The notes under the pieces: generated by a model
What the model was told of the DNA's origin: nothing
What the model saw: the letters and a program-made list of their open reading frames with translations, nothing else
Database searches by the model: none
Source: Lasioglossum baleicum
Taxonomy: Eukaryota > Arthropoda > Insecta > Hymenoptera > Halictidae
NCBI RefSeq assembly: GCF_051020765.1
Contig: NC_134930.1
Coordinates: 5,456,001-5,520,000 of the forward strand
DNA length: 64,000 nucleotides
Direction of reading: 5' to 3'
Position numbers and translations under genes: made by a program
In this document: one piece after another, positions 24,601 through 36,604 of the stretch
Layout of the letters: every line of letters begins with the position of its first letter
Position numbering within the stretch: the first letter of the stretch is position 1

Positions 24601-25640
24601 TAAGAAGGTAGTGTATACCAGTTCCGGACGACACCGGTGAGTCCCATCTCGGCCTCATGGCTAAGAAGGTAGTGTATACCTGTTCGCGAACGACACCGAT
24701 CAGTCCCATCTCGGCCTCGTGGCTAAGAAGGTAGTGTATACCTGTTCGCGGACGACACCGATCAGTCCCATCTCGGCCTCATGGCTAAGAAGGTAGTGTA
24801 TACCTGTTCGCGGACGACACCGATCAGTCCCATCTCGGCCTCATGGCTAAGAAGGTAGTGTATACCAGTTCCGGACGACACCGGTGAGCCCCTTCTCGGC
24901 CTCATGGCTAAGTAGGTAGTGTATACCAGTTCCGGACGACACCGGTGAGTCCCATCTCGGCCTCATGGCTAAGAAGGTAGTGTATACCTGTTCGCGAACG
25001 ACACCGATCAGTCCCTTCTCGGCCTCATGGCTAAGAAGGTAGTGTATACCAGTTCGGGGACGAAACCGGTGAGTCCCATCTCTGCCTCATGGCTAAGTAG
25101 GTAGTGTATACCAGTTCCGGATGACACCGGTGAGTCCCATCTCGGCCTCATGGCTAAGAAGGTAGTGTATACCAGTTCCGGACGACACCGGTGAGTCCCA
25201 TCTCGGCCTCATGGCTAAGAAGGTAGTGTATACCTGTTCGCGAACGACACCGATCAGTCCCTTCTCGGCCTCATGGCTAAGATGGTAGTGTATACCAGTT
25301 CGGGGACGAAACCGGTGAGTCCCATCTCGGCCTCATGGCTAAGAAGGTAGTGTATACCTGTTCGCGGACAACACCGATCAGTCCCATCTCTGCCTCATGG
25401 CTAAGTAGGTAGTGTATACCAGTTCCGGACGACACCGGTGAGTCCCATCTCGGCCTCATGGCTAAGAAGGTAGTGTATACCTGTTCGCGGACGACACCGA
25501 TCAGTCCCTTCTCGGCCTCATGGCTAAGAAGGTAGTGTATACCAGTTCGGGGACGAAACCGGTGAGTCCCACCTCGGCCTCATGGCTAAGAAGGTAGTGT
25601 ATACCTGTTCGCGGACGACACCGATCAGTCCCATCTCGGC
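21641..25640. repeat. Second copies of 3.3-3.6-kb units and block B end
   Basis: G-left/A-right hybrids (cagttcgggg joined to gatcagtcccat and cctcgtgg) lie at about 21841 and 22262. From 22340 to 25218 the stretch holds the second copies of the two segments described above. The tail to 25640 is the 'gacaacacc' (near 25370), B, A(ctt), G(cacc), A series that matches 15360-15612. Confidence 0.75.
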
Positions 25641-28219
25641 CTCATGGCTAAGAAGGTAGTGTACACCAGTTCAGGACGACACCGGTAAGTCCCTTCTCGG
25701 CCTCATGGCTAAGAAGGTAGTGTATACCAGTTCGGGGACGAAACCGGTGAGTCCCACCTCGGCCTCATGGCTAAGAAGGTAGTGTATACCTGTTCGCGGA
25801 CGACACCGATCAGTCCCATCTCGGCCTCATGGCTAAGAAGGTAGTGTATACCAGTTCAGGACGACACCGGTAAGTCCCATCTCGGCCTCATGGCTAAGAA
25901 GGTAGTGTATACCAGTTCGGGGACGAAACCGGTGAGTCCCATCTCGGCCTCATGGCTAAGAAGGTAGTGTATACCAGTTCGGGGACGACACCGGTGAGTC
26001 CCATCTCGGCCTCATGGCTAAGAAGGTAGTGTACCAGTTCGCGGACGACACCGATCAGTCCCATCTCGGCCTCATGGCTAAGAAGGTAGTGTATACCAGT
26101 TCCGGACGACACCGGTAAGTCCCTTCTCGGCCTCATGGCTAAGAAGGTAGTGTATACCAGTTCGAGGACGAAACCGGTGAGTCCCATCTCGGCCTCATGG
26201 CTAAGAAGGTAGTGTATACCTGTTCGCGGACGACACCGATCAGTCCCATCTCGGCCTCATGGCTAAGAAGGTAGTGTATACCTGTTCGCGGACGACACCG
26301 ATCAGTCCCATCTCGGTCTCATGGCTAAGGAGGTAGTGTATACCAGTTCCGGACGACACCGGTGAGCCCCTTCTCGGCCTCATGGCTAAGTAGGTAGTGT
26401 ATACCAGTTCCGGACGACACCGGTAAGTCCCTCCTCGGCCTCATGGCTAAGAAGGTAGTGTATACCTGTTCGCGGACGACACCGATCAGTCCCATCTCGG
26501 CCTCATGGCTAAGAAGGTAGTGTATACCAGTTCGCGGACGACACCGATCAGTCCCATCTCGGCCTCATGGCTAAGAAGGTAGTGTATACCAGTTCCGGAC
26601 GACACCGGTAAGTCCCATCTCGGCCTCATGGCTAAGAAGGTAGTGTATACCAGTTCCGGACGACACCGGTGAGTCCCATCTCGGCCTCATGGCTAAGAAG
26701 GTAGTGTATACCTGTTCGCGGACGACACCGATCAGTCCCATCTCGGCCTCATGGCTAAGAAGGTAGTGTATACCAGTTCGGGGACGAAACCGGTGAGTCC
26801 CACCTCGGCCTCATGGCTAAGAAGGTAGTGTATACCTGTTCGCGGACGACACTGATCAGTCCCATCTCGGCCTCATGGCTAAGAAGGTAGTGTATACCAG
26901 TTCCGGACGACACCGGTGAGTCCCATCTCGGCCTCATGGCTAAGAAGGTAGTGTATACCAGTTCCGGACGACACCGGTAAGTCCCTTCTCGGCCTCATGG
27001 CTAAGAAGGTAGTGTATACCAGTTCGGGGACGAAACCGGTGAGTCCCATCTCGGCCTCATGGCTAAGAAGGTAGTGTATACCTGTTCGCGGACGACACCG
27101 ATCAGTCCCATCTCGGCCTCGTGGCTAAGAAGGTAGTGTATACCTGTTCGCGGACGACACCGATCAGTCCCATCTCGGCCTCATGGCTAAGAAGGTAGTG
27201 TATACCAGTTCCGGAAGACACCGGTGAGCCCCTTCTCGGCCTCATGGCTAAGTAGGTAGTGTATACCAGTTCCGGACGACACCGGTGAGTCCCATCTCGG
27301 CCTCATGGCTAAGAAGGTAGTGTATACCTGTTCGCGAACGACACCGATCAGTCCCTTCTCGGCCTCATGGCTAAGAAGGTGGTGTATACCAGTTCGGGGA
27401 CGAAACCGATCAGTCCCATCTCGGTCTCATGGCTAAGAAGGTAGTGTATACGAGTTCCGGACGACACCGGTGAGCCCCTTCTCGGCCTCATGGCTAAGTA
27501 GGTAGTGTATACCAGTTCCGGACGACACCGGTAAGTCCCTCCTCGGCCTCATGGCTAAGAAGGTAGTGTATACCTGTTCGCGGACGACACCGATCAGTCC
27601 CATCTCGGCCTCATGGCTAAGAAGGTAGTGTATACCAGTTCGCGGACGACACCGATCAGTCCCATCTCGGCCTCATGGCTAAGAAGGTAGTGTATACCAG
27701 TTCCGGACGACACCGGTAAGTCCCTTCTCGGCCTCATGGCTAAGAAGGTAGTGTATACCAGTTCCGGACGACACCGGTGAGTCCCATCTCGGCCTCATGG
27801 CTAAGAAGGTAGTGTATACCTGTTCGCGGACGACACCGATCAGTCCCATCTCGGCCTCATGGCTAAGAAGGTAGTGTATACCAGTTCGGGGACGAAACCG
27901 GTGAGTCCCACCTCGGCCTCATGGCTAAGAAGGTAGTGTATACCTGTTCGCGGACGACACCGATCAGTCCCATCTCGGCCTCATGGCTAAGAAGGTAGTG
28001 TATACCAGTTCCGGAAGACACCGGTGAGCCCCTTCTCGGCCTCATGGCTAAGTAGGTAGTGTATACCAGTTCCGGACGACACCGGTGAGTCCCATCTCGG
28101 CCTCATGGCTAAGAAGGTAGTGTATACCTGTTCGCGGACGACACCGATCAGTCCCATCTCGGCCTCATGGCTAAGAAGGTAGTGTATACCAGTTCGCGGA
28201 CGACACCGATCAGTCCCAT
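25641..28219. repeat. Block B/C transition
   Basis: Two C-like monomers with 'cagttcagg' start at 25667 and 25852 (185 bp, three monomers apart) and were not found elsewhere. A 60-bp monomer (25975-26034) lacks the 'ta' of 'gtgtatac'. 'ttcgaggac' near 26161 is also private. Block C markers come in one by one: 'gtccctcc' near 26430, 'ccggaagac' near 27211, and the first 'tatacgag' junction at 27452. The order is irregular relative to both neighbours. Confidence 0.75.
25975..26034. repeat. 60-bp monomer with 2-bp deletion
   Basis: This H-type monomer ends 'aggtagtgtac' where the others have 'aggtagtgtatac'. The missing 'ta' removes the GTATAC palindrome present in the great majority of monomers. 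The shift in length joins two minus-strand frames and yields the longest open frame of the window (about 97 codons), which shows the open frames follow monomer length rather than coding. Confidence 0.9.
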
Positions 28220-31050
28220 CTCGGCCTCATGGCTAAGAAGGTAGTGTATACCAGTTCCGGACGACACTGGTAAGTCCCTTCTCGGCCTCATGGCTAAGAA
28301 GGTAGTGTATACCAGTTCCGGACGACACCGGTGAGTCCCATCTCGGCCTCATGGCTAAGAAGGTAGTGTATACCTGTTCGCGGACGACACCGATCAGTCC
28401 CATCTCGGCCTCATGGCTAAGAAGGTAGTGTATACCAGTTCGGGGACGAAACCGGTGAGTCCCACCTCGGCCTCATGGCTAAGAAGGTAGTGTATACCTG
28501 TTCGCGGACGACACTGATCAGTCCCATCTCGGCCTCATGGCTAAGAAGGTAGTATATACCAGTTCCGGACGACACCGGTGAGTCCCATCTCGGCCTCATG
28601 GCTAAGAAGGTAGTGTATACCAGTTTCGGAGGACACCGGTAAGTCCCTTCTCGGCCTCATGGCTAAGAAGGTAGTGTATACCAGTTCGGGGACGAAACCG
28701 GTGAGTCCCATCTCGGCCTCATGGCTAAGAAGGTAGTGTATACCTGTTCGCGGACGACACCGATCAGTCCCATCTCGGCCTCATGGCTAAGAAGGTAGTG
28801 TATACCAGTTCCGGACGACACCGGTAAGTCCCTTCTCGGCCTCATGGCTAAGAAGGCAGTGTATACCAGTTCGGGGACGAAACCGGTGAGTCCCATCTCG
28901 GCCTCATGGCTAAGAAGGTAGTGTATACCTGTTCGCGGACGACACCGATCAGTCCCATCTCGGCCTCATGGCTAAGAAGGTAGTGTATACCTGTTCGCGG
29001 ACGACACCGATCAGTCCCATCTCGGTCTCATGGCTAAGAAGGTAGTGTACACCAGTTCCGGACGACACCGGTGAGCCCCTTCTCGGCCTCATGGCTAAGA
29101 AGGTAGTGTATACCAGTTCCGGACGACACCGGTGAGTCCCATCTCGGCCTCATGGCTAAGAAGGTAGTGTATACCTGTTCGCGGACGACACCGATCAGTC
29201 CCTTCTCGGCCTCATGGCTAAGAAGGTAGTGTATACCAGTTCGGGGACGAAACCGGTGAGTCCCACCTCGGCCTCATGGCTAAGAAGGTAGTGTATACCT
29301 GTTCGCGGACGACACTGATCAGTCCCATCTCGGCCTCATGGCTAAGAAGGTAGTGTATACCAGTTCCGAACGACACCGGTGAGTCCCATCTCGGCCTCAT
29401 GGCTAAGAAGGTAGTGTATACCAGTTCCGGACGACACCGGTAAGTCCCTTCTCGGCCTCATGGCTAAGAAGGTAGTGTATACCAGTTCGGGGACGAAACC
29501 GGTGAGTCCCATCTCGGCCTCATGGCTAAGAAGGTAGTGTATACCTGTTCGCGGACGACACCGATCAGTCCCATCTCGGCCTCGTGGCTAAGAAGGTAGT
29601 GTATACCTGTTCGCGGACGACACCGATCAGTCCCATCTCGGCCTCGTGGCTAAGAAGGTAGTGTATACCAGTTCCGGAAGACACCGGTGAGCCCCTTCTC
29701 GGCCTCATGGCTAAGTAGGTAGTGTATACCAGTTCCGGACGACACCGGTGAGTCCCATCTCGGCCTCATGGCTAAGAAGGTAGTGTATACCTGTTCGCGA
29801 ACGACACCGATCAGTCCCTTCTCGGCCTCATGGCTAAGAAGGTGGTGTATACCAGTTCGGGGACGAAACCGATCAGTCCCATCTCGGTCTCATGGCTAAG
29901 AAGGTAGTGTATACGAGTTCCGGACGACACCGGTGAGCCCCTTCTCGGCCTCATGGCTAAGTAGGTAGTGTATACCAGTTCCGGACGACACCGGTAAGTC
30001 CCTCCTCGGCCTCATGGCTAAGAAGGTAGTGTATACCTGTTCGCGGACGACACCGATCAGTCCCATCTCGGCCTCATGGCTAAGAAGGTAGTGTATACCA
30101 GTTCGCGGACGACACCGATCAGTCCCATCTCGGCCTCATGGCTAAGAAGGTAGTGTATACCAGTTCCGGACGACACCGGTAAGTCCCTTCTCGGCCTCAT
30201 GGCTAAGAAGGTAGTGTATACCAGTTCCGGACGACACCGGTGAGTCCCATCTCGGCCTCATGGCTAAGAAGGTAGTGTATACCTGTTCGCGGACGACACC
30301 GATCAGTCCCATCTCGGCCTCATGGCAAAGAAGGTAGTGTATACCAGTTCGGGGACGAAACCGGTGAGTCCCACCTCGGCCTCATGGCTAAGAAGGTAGT
30401 GTATACCTGTTCGCGGACGACACCGATCAGTCCCATCTCGGCCTCATGGCTAAGAAGGTAGTGTATACCAGTTCCGGAAGACACCGGTGAGCCCCTTCTC
30501 GGCCTCATGGCTAAGTAGGTAGTGTATACCAGTTCCGGACGACACCGGTGAGTCCCATCTCGGCCTCATGGCTAAGAAGGTAGTGTATACCTGTTCGCGA
30601 ACGACACCGATCAGTCCCTTCTCGGCCTCATGGCTAAGAAGGTGGTGTATACCAGTTCGGGGACGAAACCGATCAGTCCCATCTCGGTCTCATGGCTAAG
30701 AAGGTAGTGTATACGAGTTCCGGACGACACCGGTGAGCCCCTTCTCGGCCTCATGGCTAAGTAGGTAGTGTATACCAGTTCCGGACGACACCGGTAAGTC
30801 CCTCCTCGGCCTCATGGCTAAGAAGGTAGTGTATACCTGTTCGCGGACGACACCGATCAGTCCCATCTCGGCCTCATGGCTAAGAAGGTAGTGTATACCA
30901 GTTCGCGGACGACACCGATCAGTCCCATCTCGGCCTCATGGCTAAGAAGGTAGTGTATACCAGTTCCGGACGACACCGGTAAGTCCCTTCTCGGCCTCAT
31001 GGCTAAGAAGGTAGTGTATACCAGTTCCGGACGACACCGTTGAGTCCCAT
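28220..31050. repeat. 2,831-bp tandem duplication, copy 1
   Basis: Forty-six monomers are repeated directly next door. Private variants shared at exactly 2,831 bp are 'ggtagtatatacc' (28552 and 31383 region), 'cagtttcggaggac' (28622 and 31453), 'atggcaaag' (30323 and 33154) and 'caccgttgag' (31038 and 33869 region). The 'actggtaag' C monomer at 28251 matches 31082. Upstream of it the two flanks differ (F in copy 1, the 'caccgttgag' B in copy 2), placing the breakpoint inside the constant half of a monomer. Confidence 0.9.
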
Positions 31051-33881
31051 CTCGGCCTCATGGCTAAGAAGGTAGTGTATACCAGTTCCGGACGACACTG
31101 GTAAGTCCCTTCTCGGCCTCATGGCTAAGAAGGTAGTGTATACCAGTTCCGGACGACACCGGTGAGTCCCATCTCGGCCTCATGGCTAAGAAGGTAGTGT
31201 ATACCTGTTCGCGGACGACACCGATCAGTCCCATCTCGGCCTCATGGCTAAGAAGGTAGTGTATACCAGTTCGGGGACGAAACCGGTGAGTCCCACCTCG
31301 GCCTCATGGCTAAGAAGGTAGTGTATACCTGTTCGCGGACGACACTGATCAGTCCCATCTCGGCCTCATGGCTAAGAAGGTAGTATATACCAGTTCCGGA
31401 CGACACCGGTGAGTCCCATCTCGGCCTCATGGCTAAGAAGGTAGTGTATACCAGTTTCGGAGGACACCGGTAAGTCCCTTCTCGGCCTCATGGCTAAGAA
31501 GGTAGTGTATACCAGTTCGGGGACGAAACCGGTGAGTCCCATCTCGGCCTCATGGCTAAGAAGGTAGTGTATACCTGTTCGCGGACGACACCGATCAGTC
31601 CCATCTCGGCCTCATGGCTAAGAAGGTAGTGTATACCAGTTCCGGACGACACCGGTAAGTCCCTTCTCGGCCTCATGGCTAAGAAGGCAGTGTATACCAG
31701 TTCGGGGACGAAACCGGTGAGTCCCATCTCGGCCTCATGGCTAAGAAGGTAGTGTATACCTGTTCGCGGACGACACCGATCAGTCCCATCTCGGCCTCAT
31801 GGCTAAGAAGGTAGTGTATACCTGTTCGCGGACGACACCGATCAGTCCCATCTCGGTCTCATGGCTAAGAAGGTAGTGTACACCAGTTCCGGACGACACC
31901 GGTGAGCCCCTTCTCGGCCTCATGGCTAAGAAGGTAGTGTATACCAGTTCCGGACGACACCGGTGAGTCCCATCTCGGCCTCATGGCTAAGAAGGTAGTG
32001 TATACCTGTTCGCGGACGACACCGATCAGTCCCTTCTCGGCCTCATGGCTAAGAAGGTAGTGTATACCAGTTCGGGGACGAAACCGGTGAGTCCCACCTC
32101 GGCCTCATGGCTAAGAAGGTAGTGTATACCTGTTCGCGGACGACACTGATCAGTCCCATCTCGGCCTCATGGCTAAGAAGGTAGTGTATACCAGTTCCGA
32201 ACGACACCGGTGAGTCCCATCTCGGCCTCATGGCTAAGAAGGTAGTGTATACCAGTTCCGGACGACACCGGTAAGTCCCTTCTCGGCCTCATGGCTAAGA
32301 AGGTAGTGTATACCAGTTCGGGGACGAAACCGGTGAGTCCCATCTCGGCCTCATGGCTAAGAAGGTAGTGTATACCTGTTCGCGGACGACACCGATCAGT
32401 CCCATCTCGGCCTCGTGGCTAAGAAGGTAGTGTATACCTGTTCGCGGACGACACCGATCAGTCCCATCTCGGCCTCGTGGCTAAGAAGGTAGTGTATACC
32501 AGTTCCGGAAGACACCGGTGAGCCCCTTCTCGGCCTCATGGCTAAGTAGGTAGTGTATACCAGTTCCGGACGACACCGGTGAGTCCCATCTCGGCCTCAT
32601 GGCTAAGAAGGTAGTGTATACCTGTTCGCGAACGACACCGATCAGTCCCTTCTCGGCCTCATGGCTAAGAAGGTGGTGTATACCAGTTCGGGGACGAAAC
32701 CGATCAGTCCCATCTCGGTCTCATGGCTAAGAAGGTAGTGTATACGAGTTCCGGACGACACCGGTGAGCCCCTTCTCGGCCTCATGGCTAAGTAGGTAGT
32801 GTATACCAGTTCCGGACGACACCGGTAAGTCCCTCCTCGGCCTCATGGCTAAGAAGGTAGTGTATACCTGTTCGCGGACGACACCGATCAGTCCCATCTC
32901 GGCCTCATGGCTAAGAAGGTAGTGTATACCAGTTCGCGGACGACACCGATCAGTCCCATCTCGGCCTCATGGCTAAGAAGGTAGTGTATACCAGTTCCGG
33001 ACGACACCGGTAAGTCCCTTCTCGGCCTCATGGCTAAGAAGGTAGTGTATACCAGTTCCGGACGACACCGGTGAGTCCCATCTCGGCCTCATGGCTAAGA
33101 AGGTAGTGTATACCTGTTCGCGGACGACACCGATCAGTCCCATCTCGGCCTCATGGCAAAGAAGGTAGTGTATACCAGTTCGGGGACGAAACCGGTGAGT
33201 CCCACCTCGGCCTCATGGCTAAGAAGGTAGTGTATACCTGTTCGCGGACGACACCGATCAGTCCCATCTCGGCCTCATGGCTAAGAAGGTAGTGTATACC
33301 AGTTCCGGAAGACACCGGTGAGCCCCTTCTCGGCCTCATGGCTAAGTAGGTAGTGTATACCAGTTCCGGACGACACCGGTGAGTCCCATCTCGGCCTCAT
33401 GGCTAAGAAGGTAGTGTATACCTGTTCGCGAACGACACCGATCAGTCCCTTCTCGGCCTCATGGCTAAGAAGGTGGTGTATACCAGTTCGGGGACGAAAC
33501 CGATCAGTCCCATCTCGGTCTCATGGCTAAGAAGGTAGTGTATACGAGTTCCGGACGACACCGGTGAGCCCCTTCTCGGCCTCATGGCTAAGTAGGTAGT
33601 GTATACCAGTTCCGGACGACACCGGTAAGTCCCTCCTCGGCCTCATGGCTAAGAAGGTAGTGTATACCTGTTCGCGGACGACACCGATCAGTCCCATCTC
33701 GGCCTCATGGCTAAGAAGGTAGTGTATACCAGTTCGCGGACGACACCGATCAGTCCCATCTCGGCCTCATGGCTAAGAAGGTAGTGTATACCAGTTCCGG
33801 ACGACACCGGTAAGTCCCTTCTCGGCCTCATGGCTAAGAAGGTAGTGTATACCAGTTCCGGACGACACCGTTGAGTCCCAT
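31051..33881. repeat. 2,831-bp tandem duplication, copy 2
   Basis: This is the second copy of 28220-31050. It ends with the same 'caccgttgag' monomer as copy 1, after which the flanks differ (A then G(cacc) here, the 'actggtaag' monomer after copy 1). No difference between the copies was noticed in the variants followed, which suggests a recent event. Part of this copy (from about 31940) belongs to the larger 7,450-bp duplication. Confidence 0.88.
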
Positions 33882-36065
33882 CTCGGCCTCATGGCTAAGA
33901 AGGTAGTGTATACCTGTTCGCGGACGACACCGATCAGTCCCATCTCGGCCTCATGGCTAAGAAGGTAGTGTATACCAGTTCGGGGACGAAACCGGTGAGT
34001 CCCACCTCGGCCTCATGGCTAAGAAGGTAGTGTATACCTGTTCGCGGACGACACCGATCAGTCCCATCTCGGCCTCATGGCTAAGAAGGTAGTGTATACC
34101 AGTTCCGGAAGACACCGGTGAGCCCCTTCTCGGCCTCATGGCTAAGTAGGTAGTGTATACCAGTTCCGGACGACACCGGTGAGTCCCATCTCGGCCTCAT
34201 GGCTAAGAAGGAAGTGTATACCTGTTCGCGGACGACACCGATCAGTCCCATCTCGGCCTCATGGCTAAGAAGGTAGTGTATACCAGTTCGCGGACGACAC
34301 CGATCAGTCCCATCTCGGCCTCATGGCTAAGAAGGTAGTGTATACCAGTTCCGGACGACACTGGTAAGTCCCTTCTCGGCCTCATGGCTAAGAAGGTAGT
34401 GTATACCAGTTCCGGACGACACCGGTGAGTCCCATCTCGGCCTCATGGCTAAGAAGGTAGTGTATACCTGTTCGCGGACGACACCGATCAGTCCCATCTC
34501 GGCCTCATGGCTAAGAAGGTAGTGTATACCAGTTCGGGGACGAAACCGGTGAGTCCCACCTCGGCCTCATGGCTAAGAAGGTAGTGTATACCTGTTCGCG
34601 GACGACACTGATCAGTCCCATCTCGGCCTCATGGCTAAGAAGGTAGTGTATACCAGTTCCGGACGACACCGGTGAGTCCCATCTCGGCCTCATGGCTAAG
34701 AAGGTAGTGTATACCAGTTTCGGACGACACCGGTAAGTCCCTTCTCGGCCTCATGGCTAAGAAGGTAGTGTATACCAGTTCGGGGACGAAACCGGTGAGT
34801 CCCATCTCGGCCTCATGGCTAAGAAGGTAGTGTATACCTGTTCGCGGACGACACCGATCAGTCCCATCTCGGCCTCATGGCTAAGAAGGTAGTGTATACC
34901 AGTTCCGGACGACACCGGTAAGTCCCTTCTCGGCCTCATGGCTAAGAAGGTAGTGTATACCAGTTCGGGGACGAAACCGGTGAGTCCCATCTCGGCCTCA
35001 TGGCTAAGAAGGTAGTGTATACCTGTTCGCGGACGACACCGATCAGTCCCATCTCGGCCTCATGGCTAAGAAGGTAGTGTATACCTGTTCGCGGACGACA
35101 CCGATCAGTCCCATCTCGGTCTCATGGCTAAGAAGGTAGTGTACACCAGTTCCGGACGACACCGGTGAGCCCCTTCTCGGCCTCATGGCTAAGAAGGTAG
35201 TGTATACCAGTTCCGGACGACACCGGTGAGTCCCATCTCGGCCTCATGGCTAAGAAGGTAGTGTATACCTGTTCGCGGACGACACCGATCAGTCCCTTCT
35301 CGGCCTCATGGCTAAGAAGGTAGTGTATACCAGTTCGGGGACGAAACCGGTGAGTCCCACCTCGGCCTCATGGCTAAGAAGGTAGTGTATACCTGTTCGC
35401 GGACGACACTGATCAGTCCCATCTCGGCCTCATGGCTAAGAAGGTAGTGTATACCAGTTCCGGACGACACCGGTGAGTCCCATCTCGGCCTCATGGCTAA
35501 GAAGGTAGTGTATACCAGTTCCGGACGACACCGGTAAGTCCCTTCTCGGCCTCATGGCTAAGAAGGTAGTGTATACCAGTTCGGGGACGAAACCGGTGAG
35601 TCCCATCTCGGCCTCATGGCTAAGAAGGTAGTGTATACCTGTTCGCGGACGACACCGATCAGTCCCATCTCGGCCTCGTGGCTAAGAAGGTAGTGTATAC
35701 CTGTTCGCGGACGACACCGATCAGTCCCATCTCGGCCTCATGGCTAAGAAGGTAGTGTATACCAGTTCCGGAAGACACCGGTGAGCCCCTTCTCGGCCTC
35801 ATGGCTAAGTAGGTAGTGTATACCAGTTCCGGACGACACCGGTGAGTCCCATCTCGGCCTCATGGCTAAGAAGGTAGTGTATACCTGTTCGCGAACGACA
35901 CCGATCAGTCCCTTCTCAGCCTCATGGCTAAGAAGGTGGTGTATACCAGTTCGGGGACGAAACCGATCAGTCCCATCTCGGTCTCATGGCTAAGAAGGTA
36001 GTGTATACGAGTTCCGGACGACACCGGTGAGCCCCTTCTCGGCCTCATGGCTAAGTAGGTAGTGT
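31940..36065. repeat. ~4.1-kb segment repeated 7,450 bp away (copy 1)
   Basis: It matches about 39390-43515. Shared markers are 'atggcaaag' (33154 and 40604 region), 'cttctcagcc' (35918 and 43368), 'aaggaagtg' (34211 and 41661) and the E(tatacgag) monomer (36009 and 43459). The copies separate at about 36070 / 43520, where B replaces C(gtccctcc). The 'caccgttgag' variant at 33869 is absent from the second copy, so it has been changed or replaced in one of the two. Confidence 0.82.
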
Positions 36066-36604
36066 ATACCAGTTCCGGACGACACCGGTGAGTCCCATCT
36101 CGGCCTCATGGCTAAGAAGGTAGTGTATACCTGTTCGCGGACGACACCGATCAGTCCCTTCTCGGCCTCATGGCTAAGAAGGTAGTGTATACCAGTTCGG
36201 GGACGAAACCGGTGAGTCCCACCTCGGCCTCATGGCTAAGAAGGTAGTGTATACCTGTTCGCGGACGACACTGATCAGTCCCATCTCGGCCTCATGGCTA
36301 AGAAGGTAGTGTATACCAGTTCCGGACGACACCGGTGAGTCCCATCTCGGCCTCATGGCTAAGAAGGTAGTGTATACCAGTTCCGGACGACACCGGTAAG
36401 TCCCTTCTCGGCCTCATGGCTAAGAAGGTAGTGTATACCAGTTCGGGGACGAAACCGGTGAGTCCCATCTCGGCCTCATGGCTAAGAAGGTAGTGTATAC
36501 CTGTTCGCGGACGACACCGATCAGTCCCATCTCGGCCTCGTGGCTAAGAAGGTAGTGTATACCTGTTCGCGGACGACACCGATCAGTCCCATCTCGGCCT
36601 CGTG
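33280..36604. repeat. 3,325-bp tandem unit, copy 1
   Basis: Fifty-four monomers recur next door at 36605-39929 and the match continues to about 40865, so there are about 2.3 copies. Shared markers at 3,325 bp are 'aaggaagtg' (34211 and 37536), 'cttctcagcc' (35918 and 39243) and E(tatacgag) (33546 and 36871). Left flanks differ before the E(ccggaagac) monomer at 33300 / 36625. Copies are close but not identical: an A monomer near 36563 has 'cctcgtgg' where its partner near 33238 has 'cctcatgg'. Confidence 0.82.

Larger units (their letters stand above)
5301..25640. repeat. HOR block B (25-monomer family and derivatives)
   Basis: Block B is set apart by monomers not seen in blocks A or C: C with 'aagtcgctt' (near 6502, 8046, 8726, 10266, 12365, 14156, 14836, 15759, 18474, 19029, 20334, 22359 and 23904), A with 'gcggccgacactgatc' (6165 and later copies), C with 'cttcccggcc', and A-left/E-right and A-left/C-right hybrids (5486, 6227). 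A recurring module is H - C(aagtcgctt) - G - A(cctcgtgg, aagtagg) - B - A - H - C - G - G. The paired G monomers that start units lie at 6968, 9192, 11476, 16229 and 19499, giving spacings of 2,224 and 2,284 bp and longer. The right edge is placed where 'cagttcagg' monomers appear (25667). Confidence 0.83.
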
